A stretch of DNA of 64,000 nucleotides from Mesorhizobium sp. ORS 3324. Lineage in GTDB: Bacteria; Pseudomonadota; Alphaproteobacteria; Rhizobiales; Rhizobiaceae. How positions within the stretch are numbered: position 1 is the stretch's first letter; each line of letters opens with the position of its first letter. The position numbers and the translations under genes are program-made. The stretch is from assembly GCA_000824825.2 (NCBI GenBank), contig LM655206.1, positions 1,391-65,390 of the forward strand, written 5' to 3'. The notes beneath the pieces are model-generated. The model saw only the letters and a list, made by a program, of their open reading frames with translations. It searched no databases and was not told the origin of the DNA. This document shows positions 57,831-64,000 of the stretch, piece after piece.

Positions 57831-57944
57831 CTAGGTTAGGTCGCGCGATTTGACATCGATCAAGGCCAGGCGGCGCGCCTGCCGTCAAAGCGTCGCAGGA
57901 TGCTCGTGTTGGCAGGGCAGGGCTCTGCCTTTATTGGAATAGCC

Positions 57945-59081
57945 ATGCTGTTCTGGGTCGTAGCCGCAATCCTCACACTGGGCGCCAGCCTGGCGGTGCT
58001 TTTGCCGCTGGCCGGTGGCGCGAAAGGTGCGTCGGCGGCCGGCGATCACGACCTCGAAGTCTATCGCGACCAGCTTTCCGAGCTCGACCGCGACGTCGCG
58101 CGCGGCCTGATCCGGCCGGCCGAGGCCGAGGAAGCGCGCGCCGAGATCGGCCGCCGCATCCTGCGTCTCGGCGCGGGCAGTCAGCCGGGCGTGGAAGCGC
58201 CGCCTTCCTCGCGGACTGTAAGGCTGGTTGCCAGCGCCGCGGTGCTTGCGGTGCCGCTGGTCAGCTGGGGGCTCTACGGCGAGCTAGGCTCGCCGGACCT
58301 GCCCTCGCAGCCGCTGGCTGAGCGCCTTGCCAAGAGCCCAGCCGATTCCTCGGTCGACGAGCTGGTCGCCCGCGCAGAGGCCCATCTCGCTGCCAACCCC
58401 TCCGACGGCAAGGGCTGGGACGTGCTGGCGCCGGTCTATCTGCGCCTGCAGCGCTACCCCGATGCGATCACGGCCTATCGCAACGCCATCCGCCTCGACG
58501 GCGACAGCGCCGTTCGCCAGGCGGGCCTCGGCGAGGCGATCGCCAACGCCGCCGGCGGCGTGGTGTCGGCCGAGGCTCAGGATGCCTTCGAGGCAGCCCT
58601 GAAGCTGGACCCCGCCAACGCCAAGGCGAGCTTCTATCTGGCAATGGGCCTTGCACAGGAAGGCAGGAAGGCCGAAGCCGCGGCCGCCTGGCAGAAGATG
58701 CTCGGCCAGCTCCCACCGGATTCGCCCTGGCGCAGCGCCGTCCAGCAGGCGCTCGCCGAGACGACCGAACCCGCCGTCGCGGCGAGCAAACCGGCCAATG
58801 GCCCGGATGCTCAAGCTGTCGAGGCGGCGCAGCAGATGTCTCCGCAGGACCGGCAGGCGATGATCGAAACCATGGTCGCCGGCCTCGACGACAGGCTGAA
58901 GCAAAATCCGCGCGACGAGGAAGGGTGGATGCGGCTCATTCGTTCCTATGTCGTGCTCGGCAAGGTCGACCAGGCGCGCAATGCGCTCGGCCGCGCTGTC
59001 GCCGTCTTTGGCGCCGACAGCGAGCAGGCCAAGAAATTCACCGCCTTTGCCGCCTCCCTCGGCGTGACGGCGACGGAGTGA
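57945..59081 (+). CDS. ccmI: CcmI, cytochrome c maturation chaperone
   Basis: A 378-aa inner-membrane protein of system I cytochrome c biogenesis. Two hydrophobic helices (about 1-24 and 90-112) flank a leucine-zipper-like cytoplasmic loop with VYRDQLSELDRDVARGLI. The periplasmic C-terminal part contains TPR-like repeats (DVLAPVYLRLQRYPDAITAYRNAI) that bind apocytochrome c. The ATG at 57945 begins directly at the first helix; an earlier in-frame start at 57900 would add 15 non-hydrophobic-context residues. First gene of the ccm operon here. Confidence 0.92.
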   Translation: MLFWVVAAILTLGASLAVLLPLAGGAKGASAAGDHDLEVYRDQLSELDRDVARGLIRPAEAEEARAEIGRRILRLGAGSQPGVEAPPSSRTVRLVASAAVLAVPLVSWGLYGELGSPDLPSQPLAERLAKSPADSSVDELVARAEAHLAANPSDGKGWDVLAPVYLRLQRYPDAITAYRNAIRLDGDSAVRQAGLGEAIANAAGGVVSAEAQDAFEAALKLDPANAKASFYLAMGLAQEGRKAEAAAAWQKMLGQLPPDSPWRSAVQQALAETTEPAVAASKPANGPDAQAVEAAQQMSPQDRQAMIETMVAGLDDRLKQNPRDEEGWMRLIRSYVVLGKVDQARNALGRAVAVFGADSEQAKKFTAFAASLGVTATE

Positions 59082-59084
59082 GAG

Positions 59085-59528
59085 ATGACGCGCAAGCAGA
59101 AGCGATTGTCGGTGATCATTGCGGGGCTGGCCTTCCTCGGCGCCGCCGCCGGCCTCACCTTCTATGCGCTCGGCCAGAAGGCCTCCTATTTCTACATGCC
59201 GGCCGACCTTGCCGCCGCAACTGTCCAGCCCGGACAGCGCATTCGCCTCGGCGGCCTTGTCGAGAAAGGCACCGTCGTGCGCGGGCAGGGCGCCACCGTC
59301 GGGTTTTCGGTGACTGACGAGCAGAAATCGGTGAAGGTCACCTATACCGGCATCCTGCCCGATCTGTTTCGCGAGGGGCAGGGCGTCATCACCGAGGGCG
59401 CCTTCGGCCCCGATGGCGTCTTCATCGCCGACAGCGTGCTCGCCAAGCATGACGAGCGCTATATGCCGAAGGAAGTCGCCGACGGCCTGAAGGCCAAGGG
59501 CGTCTGGCAGGAAAGCAAGAGTCAGTGA
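59085..59528 (+). CDS. ccmE: CcmE, heme chaperone
   Basis: A 147-aa membrane-anchored periplasmic protein that covalently binds heme and delivers it to CcmF/H. A helix (9-28) precedes the beta barrel; the heme-binding His122 is in LAKHDERYMP with Tyr126 four residues later (HxxxY). The start is three bases after the ccmI stop. The stop lies just before the tandem 60-bp repeats at 59530-59697. Confidence 0.95.
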   Translation: MTRKQKRLSVIIAGLAFLGAAAGLTFYALGQKASYFYMPADLAAATVQPGQRIRLGGLVEKGTVVRGQGATVGFSVTDEQKSVKVTYTGILPDLFREGQGVITEGAFGPDGVFIADSVLAKHDERYMPKEVADGLKAKGVWQESKSQ

Positions 59529-59529
59529 G

Positions 59530-59697
59530 CAGGTTCCGCAAAAGTGCCATGCGGTTTTGCGATCAGAACCCTGCGGCAAAGAAAAGTCGCAGGTTCCGCA
59601 AAAGTGCCATGCGGTTTTGCGATCAGAACCCTGCGGCAAAGAAAAGTCGCAGGTTCCCAAAAGTGCTACGCGGTTTTGCGATCAGAACCTGCGGCCA
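59530..59697. repeat. Tandem 60-bp repeats between ccmE and ccmF
   Basis: Two identical 60-bp units (59530-59589 and 59590-59649) and a shortened, diverged third (59650-59697). Each unit contains the inverted pair GCAGGTTC...GAACC(C)TGC around GCAAAAGTGCCATGCGGTTTTGC. This is a relative of the other intergenic palindromes in this window (37393-37438, 57785-57830), here amplified in tandem. It lies in the 180-base gap within the ccm operon. Confidence 0.85.
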
Positions 59698-59708
59698 ACA
59701 GGTGACCG

Positions 59709-61697
59709 ATGGTTGAGACCGGACATTTCGCGCTCGTCCTCGCCTTCGCGCTGTCGCTGGTGCAGATGCTGGTGCCGCTGGTCGGCGCCCGCACCGGCAA
59801 TCGGCGGCTGATGGCGGTCGGAGGTCCGGTCGCGGTCACCGGCTTCGCGCTCACCGCGCTGTCCTTCACGGCGCTGGCCACCGCCTATGCCGGCTCCGAC
59901 TTCTCGGTGGCGAGTGTGTGGGAAAACTCCCACTCGCTGCAGCCGATGATCTACAAGATCACCGGCACCTGGGGAAACCACGAAGGCTCGATGCTGCTCT
60001 GGGTGCTGATCCTGACCTTCTTCGGCGCGCTCGTCGCCGCCTTCGGCGGCAATTTGCCGGCAACGCTGAAGGCCAATGTGCTGGCCGTCCAGGGCATGAT
60101 CGGCGCCGCCTTCTTCCTGTTCATCCTGACGACGTCCAACCCTTTCATCCGCTTGAACCCGGCGCCGATCGAAGGCCGCGACCTCAACCCGATCCTGCAG
60201 GACCTCGGCCTCGCCATCCATCCGCCGCTGCTCTATCTCGGCTATGTCGGCTTCTCGATCTGCTTTTCCTTCTCGGTCGCAGCCCTCATCGAGGGCCGCA
60301 TCGACGCCTCCTGGGCGCGTTGGGTGCGGCCGTGGACGCTGGTCGCCTGGATGTTTCTCACCGGCGGCATCGCCATGGGCTCCTACTGGGCCTATTACGA
60401 GCTTGGCTGGGGCGGCTTCTGGTTCTGGGATCCGGTCGAGAACGCTTCCTTCATGCCATGGCTCGCTGGCACCGCGCTGCTTCACTCGGCGATCGTCATG
60501 GAAAAGCGCTCGGCGCTGAAGATCTGGACGCTGCTGCTTGCGATCCTCACCTTCTCGCTGTCGCTGCTCGGCACCTTCCTGGTCCGCTCCGGCGTGCTGA
60601 CTTCGGTGCATGCCTTCGCCACCGATCCGGCGCGCGGCGTCTTCATCCTTTGCATCCTGACGCTGTTCATCGGCGGCTCGCTGGCGCTGTTTGCGCTGCG
60701 CGCTTCCACGCTGACCGCTGGCGGCCTGTTCCACCCGATCTCGCGCGAGGGCGCGCTGGTCCTCAACAACCTGTTCCTCACGACGGCGACGGCGACCGTG
60801 CTGGTCGGCACGCTCTATCCGCTGGCGCTCGAAGCCATCACCGGCGGCAAGATCTCGGTCGGCGCGCCCTTCTTCGACCTGACCTTTGGCCCGCTGATGC
60901 TGCCGCTGCTCGCCATCGTGCCCTTCGGTCCGCTGCTCGCCTGGAAGCGCGGCGACGTGCTTGCCGCTTCCCAGCGCCTGATGGCGGCCTTCGCGGTGGC
61001 GCTCGCGGCAGTGCTGGTCACCGGTCTGTTCATCGATGGCGCCTCCGTCTTCGCCGCGCTCGGCGTCGGGCTCGCCGTCTGGCTGGTCGCCGGCGCGCTC
61101 ACCGACCTTGCGGTGAAGTCGGGCGCCGGCTCGGCAGCGCCGGCCGTCATGCTTCGGCGCTTTGCCGGCCTGCCGCGCTCGGTCCTCGGCACCGCGCTTG
61201 CCCATCTCGGCCTCGGGCTCACCTTGCTCGGCATCGTCGCCACGCTTTGCTTCGGCACCGAGAAGATCCTCACCATGCGCGCCGGCGAGACGGTGGAGAT
61301 CTCCGGCCACACGCTACGCTTCGAAGGGCTGTTCCCGCAGAAGGGTCCGAATTTCACCGAGGATCGTGGCCGCTTCCTGCTGATCTCAGACGGCAATGCC
61401 GATGGCCAGATCACCTCGGCGAAACGCTTCTATCCGGTGCGGCAGATGGTGACGACCGAGTCCGGCATCAGCACGCTGGGCTTGAGCCAGCTCTATCTGT
61501 CGCTCGGCGACGAGGGCAAGGACGGCTCCGTCGTCGTGCGCCTGTGGTGGAAGCCGCTGGTGACGCTGATCTGGGGCGGCGGCCTGGTGATGATGGCCGG
61601 CGCCGCATTGTCGCTGCTCGACCGCCGCCTGCGCGTCGGCGCGCCGTCGCGCCGCCGCAAGCCGGCTGCCGCTGCTGTGCCCGTAGGTCCGACATGA
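59709..61697 (+). CDS. ccmF: CcmF, cytochrome c heme lyase component
   Basis: A 662-aa multi-pass inner-membrane protein that attaches heme to apocytochrome c with CcmH. The tryptophan-rich WWD heme-handling motif is WGGFWFWDPVENASF (234-248). Conserved histidines appear in IKTGTWGNHEGS-type context (KITGTWGNHEGS, 83-94) and GLAIHPPLLYLGYVG (167-181). About a dozen hydrophobic helices follow. The ATG at 59709 is 12 bases after the last repeat unit. Its stop overlaps the ccmH start (ATGA). Confidence 0.95.
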   Translation: MVETGHFALVLAFALSLVQMLVPLVGARTGNRRLMAVGGPVAVTGFALTALSFTALATAYAGSDFSVASVWENSHSLQPMIYKITGTWGNHEGSMLLWVLILTFFGALVAAFGGNLPATLKANVLAVQGMIGAAFFLFILTTSNPFIRLNPAPIEGRDLNPILQDLGLAIHPPLLYLGYVGFSICFSFSVAALIEGRIDASWARWVRPWTLVAWMFLTGGIAMGSYWAYYELGWGGFWFWDPVENASFMPWLAGTALLHSAIVMEKRSALKIWTLLLAILTFSLSLLGTFLVRSGVLTSVHAFATDPARGVFILCILTLFIGGSLALFALRASTLTAGGLFHPISREGALVLNNLFLTTATATVLVGTLYPLALEAITGGKISVGAPFFDLTFGPLMLPLLAIVPFGPLLAWKRGDVLAASQRLMAAFAVALAAVLVTGLFIDGASVFAALGVGLAVWLVAGALTDLAVKSGAGSAAPAVMLRRFAGLPRSVLGTALAHLGLGLTLLGIVATLCFGTEKILTMRAGETVEISGHTLRFEGLFPQKGPNFTEDRGRFLLISDGNADGQITSAKRFYPVRQMVTTESGISTLGLSQLYLSLGDEGKDGSVVVRLWWKPLVTLIWGGGLVMMAGAALSLLDRRLRVGAPSRRRKPAAAAVPVGPT

Positions 61698-62161
61698 AGC
61701 CGAAGTTTTCGCTCGCCTCGCTGGTCCTCCTGCTGGGTCTGGTCTTCGCCGGCGCGGCGCAGGCGGTGAAGCCCGACGAGGTGCTGCCCGATCCGAAGCT
61801 GGAGGCTAGGGCGCGCGCGCTTTCCGAGGGCCTGCGCTGCATGGTCTGCCAGAACCAGTCGATCGATGAATCCGATGCCGACCTTGCGCGCGACCTGCGC
61901 ATCCTCGTGCGCCAGCGCCTCGTTGCCGGCGACACCGACCAGCAGGTGATGGACTATATCGTCTCGCGCTATGGCGAGTTCGTGCTCTTGAAGCCGCGCT
62001 TCAGCCTGCGCAACGCGCTTTTGTGGGGCACGCCGGCGCTTCTGCTTCTGGCAGGCGGCATCTTCATCGTGCTCAGCGCCCGCTCGCGCCGCCCCGCGCC
62101 GGACAGCAGTACCTTGAGCGCCGAGGAGCAGGCGGCACTGGATAAGATGTTGGGCGACTGA
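61694..62161 (+). CDS. ccmH: CcmH, apocytochrome c thioreductase
   Basis: A 155-aa protein with a signal peptide (1-24, ending AAQA), a thioredoxin-like active site LRCMVCQNQ (Cys49, Cys52), and one C-terminal helix (NALLWGTPALLLLAGGIFIV) followed by a charged tail. It keeps apocytochrome cysteines reduced for heme attachment. The length matches CcmH of Rhizobiales. Overlap with ccmF shows translational coupling. Confidence 0.93.
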   Translation: MKPKFSLASLVLLLGLVFAGAAQAVKPDEVLPDPKLEARARALSEGLRCMVCQNQSIDESDADLARDLRILVRQRLVAGDTDQQVMDYIVSRYGEFVLLKPRFSLRNALLWGTPALLLLAGGIFIVLSARSRRPAPDSSTLSAEEQAALDKMLGD

Positions 62162-62280
62162 TCGCCAACATTACAAAATTTTCATGCACCGGAAATGGCG
62201 CCGTAATGTGCGCGGCTCTAATCCTCTTGCCCGGGAATGCTTCGCCTGAGCGCATCCCTTCGAAAGAGGATACGAAACCC

Positions 62281-63825
62281 ATGAATCTTGCCCCCAATTC
62301 ATATTCCGGCACCCGCAAGCGCCTGCTTGCGGCCGTCGCTTCCCTGGCTCTCGTCGGCGCGGTCGGCGCTGGCGCGCTCGCCACCGGCACTGCCCCCGTG
62401 CTGGCCGATGCGGTGCGCGTCGAGGCCCCGCAGGTCCCGAGCTTCGCCGATGTTGTCGAGCACGTCTCGCCGGCGGTCGTCAGCGTCAAGGTCAAGGCCA
62501 AGGTCCAGCCGACGGCCGATGACGGCTCCGACGATCAGGACGGCTTCGACAACCTGCCCGACAATCCGCAGCTGCGCCGCTTCTTCAAGCAGTTCCGCGG
62601 CTTCGGTGACCAGGGCGGCCAGTTCGGCATGCGCCGCTTCGACCATCGCAATCATGGCAATGGCGAGCCGCGCCCGGTCGCGCAGGGCTCAGGCTTCTTC
62701 ATCTCCGAGGACGGCTACCTGGTCACCAACAACCACGTCGTCACGGAAGGCTCGGACTTCACCGTCGTCACCAATGACGGCAAGGAGCTCGACGCCAAGC
62801 TGATCGGAGCCGACCCGCGCACCGACCTGGCGGTGCTGAAGGTCGAAGGCGGCAACAAGTTCACCTATGTCGACTTCGCCGACGACTCCAAGATCCGCAT
62901 CGGCGACTGGGTGGTGGCCGTCGGCAATCCGTTCGGCCTCGGCGGCACCGTCACGGCAGGCATCGTGTCGGCCCGCGGCCGCGATATCGGCGCCGGCCCC
63001 TATGACGACTTCATCCAGATCGACGCCTCGGTCAACCGCGGCAATTCGGGCGGTCCGACCTTCAACCTCAACGGCCAGGTGATCGGCATCAACACCGCCA
63101 TCTTCTCGCCGTCGGGCGGCAGCGTCGGCATCGCCTTCGACATTCCGGCCTCGACAGCCAAGCAGGTCGTCGCAGACCTGATGAAGAACGGCTCGGTCCA
63201 GCGCGGCTGGCTCGGCGTCGAGATCCAGCCTGTGACCAAGGACATTGCCGAATCGCTCGGCCTGAAGTCGGAAAAGGGCGCGCTGGTATCGAGCGCGCAG
63301 GACGCCGGCCCCGGCAAGAAGGCAGGCATCGTCGCCGGTGACGTGATCACCCAGGTCGATGGCAAGGATGTCGAATCGCCGAAGGAGCTCGCCCGCACGA
63401 TCGGTGGTTTTGCGCCGGGCAAGTCGGTTGACGTGACCGTGTGGCGCAACGGCAAGAACGAGACGGTCAAGGTCGATCTCGGCACGCTGCCTTCGAGCGA
63501 CAAGCAGGCCTCGAACGAGGACAACAACAAGCAGTCGGCGCCCGCCAAGGCCGACACGCTGGCCGATCTCGGTCTCACCGTCACCAAGTCGGAAAACGGC
63601 AAGGGCTTGGTGGTCACCGATGTCGATCCGGACAGCGATGCGGCAGACCGCGGTATCCAGCCCGGCGACGTCATCACCTCGATCAATTCGGCCGAGGTGA
63701 ACAACACCGACGACGTCTCCAAGGCGATGGCGGATGCCGCCAAATCGGGCCGCAAGGCGGTGCTGATGCAGATCACCCGCGACGACGCGAACCGCTTCGT
63801 CGCGCTGCCGGTCGGCAAGGGCTGA
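62281..63825 (+). CDS. Do-family serine protease (DegP/HtrA-type)
   Basis: A 514-aa periplasmic protease-chaperone. A long signal peptide (1-43, ending VLA) precedes the trypsin-like domain with catalytic His152 (VTNNHVV), Asp182 (PRTDLAVLKV) and Ser256 (NRGNSGGPTF). Two PDZ domains follow (about 285-395 and 425-510). The linker near residue 80-125 is Gln/Gly/Asp-rich, as in Rhizobiales Do proteins. The ATG at 62281 has AGAGGA about 12 bases upstream. The ccm genes end 119 bases upstream, with an ACATTAC/GTAATGT inverted pair (62168-62209) between. Whether it is DegP or DegQ is not decided. Confidence 0.93.
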   Translation: MNLAPNSYSGTRKRLLAAVASLALVGAVGAGALATGTAPVLADAVRVEAPQVPSFADVVEHVSPAVVSVKVKAKVQPTADDGSDDQDGFDNLPDNPQLRRFFKQFRGFGDQGGQFGMRRFDHRNHGNGEPRPVAQGSGFFISEDGYLVTNNHVVTEGSDFTVVTNDGKELDAKLIGADPRTDLAVLKVEGGNKFTYVDFADDSKIRIGDWVVAVGNPFGLGGTVTAGIVSARGRDIGAGPYDDFIQIDASVNRGNSGGPTFNLNGQVIGINTAIFSPSGGSVGIAFDIPASTAKQVVADLMKNGSVQRGWLGVEIQPVTKDIAESLGLKSEKGALVSSAQDAGPGKKAGIVAGDVITQVDGKDVESPKELARTIGGFAPGKSVDVTVWRNGKNETVKVDLGTLPSSDKQASNEDNNKQSAPAKADTLADLGLTVTKSENGKGLVVTDVDPDSDAADRGIQPGDVITSINSAEVNNTDDVSKAMADAAKSGRKAVLMQITRDDANRFVALPVGKG

Positions 63826-63926
63826 TCCGCTGACATCTTTTCCTTGCGGCGGTTTCAACACCCCCGAGCCGCCGCCGGGAAAACATGGGGCCGAGCACGT
63901 CAGTCAGTCACCGTGTTTCGCTCCTG

Positions 63927-63958
63927 GCGGCAGCGGGTTTCCCATCACCCGCTGCCGC
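63927..63958 (+). terminator. Hairpin after the Do protease
   Basis: GCGGCAGCGGGT pairs with ACCCGCTGCCGC in a perfect 12-bp stem with an 8-base loop, then TTCACC. There is no long T tract. It could terminate degP transcription or be an operon attenuator before the next gene. Confidence 0.5.
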
Positions 63959-63980
63959 TTCACCACAAAGGTCAAAAGGA

Positions 63981-64000
63981 ATGGCTGCCCCTCAATCTTC
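63981..64000 (+). CDS. Start of a further reading frame (partial, cut by window edge)
   Basis: ATGGCTGCCCCTCAATCTTC begins a frame MAAPQSS at the window edge, preceded by AAAAGGA and AAGG. In Rhizobiales a response-regulator gene often follows degP, but with seven codons nothing can be identified. Confidence 0.3.

Noticed and set aside
59530..59697. CRISPR array at the 60-bp tandem repeats
   Set aside because: The units are directly adjacent with no spacers and each contains a long inverted repeat; no cas genes are present.
59918..62161. 747-codon frame overlapping ccmF and ccmH
   Set aside because: Only its last part, in the ccmH frame, is real. The first part is an out-of-frame shadow of ccmF.

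Overview
The window comes from an alphaproteobacterium of the order Rhizobiales, most likely Mesorhizobium or a close relative. The evidence is high-GC coding sequence, a choline/glycine-betaine bet operon with choline sulfatase, a FeuPQ two-component system with a small FeuN-like exported protein upstream, a MucR/Ros regulator, a Rhizobium-type zinc L-asparaginase, a split methylmalonyl-CoA mutase, a cytochrome c maturation operon followed by a Do protease, and intergenic palindromic repeats of a kind known from rhizobia. It is chromosomal housekeeping and catabolic sequence with small scars of mobile DNA and decay. It is not a phage or an integrated island.

Left part (1-11 kb). A truncated penicillin-binding glycosyltransferase runs off the left edge. 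It is followed by a decayed amino-acid-oxidase-like gene fused to an ISXO2/IS1595-type transposase remnant, next to tRNA-Pro(CGG). The bet operon (betI, betC, a threonine-dehydratase-like gene, betA, betB, all minus strand, mostly with overlapping stop and start codons) converts choline-O-sulfate and choline to glycine betaine. Upstream of betI lies a likely BetI operator. A thiolase and an L-asparaginase follow on the plus strand.

Middle part (11-32 kb). Two toxin-antitoxin modules (GNAT/DUF1778 and Doc/AbrB) flank a Tat-exported beta-helix protein and a GreA-like factor. Next come the methylmalonyl-CoA mutase pair, a HerA-like ATPase, a frameshifted membrane protein and an AraC-type regulator. 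A LysE exporter, a PaiB-like protein and a MocR regulator follow. The segment ends in a catabolic cluster (24.8-32.3 kb): two RpiR regulators, a one-permease amino-acid ABC transporter, a C45 Ntn-hydrolase, a BKACE (beta-keto acid cleavage) enzyme and a class III aminotransferase. Together they look like a pathway for an uncharacterised amino or N-acylamino compound.

Right-middle part (32-54 kb). This contains cell-envelope genes (L,D-transpeptidase, PBP1A, a peptidoglycan-binding protein), an iron-type superoxide dismutase, two cytochromes c, a SET-domain protein, a prolyl oligopeptidase, MucR, SufE, and a membrane histidine kinase preceded by two CtrA-like sites. Several conserved proteins of unknown function are present. 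An MttB-family methyltransferase sits next to a deletion scar that appears to have removed the N-terminal halves of a TetR regulator and a dimethylglycine-dehydrogenase-like enzyme.

Right end (54-64 kb). feuN-feuP-feuQ, a 17-kDa-antigen-like lipoprotein, ccmI-ccmE-ccmF-ccmH (with a tandem 60-bp repeat between ccmE and ccmF) and a degP-type protease. A further reading frame begins at the window edge. All function calls come from reading protein motifs and gene order; no database search was run.
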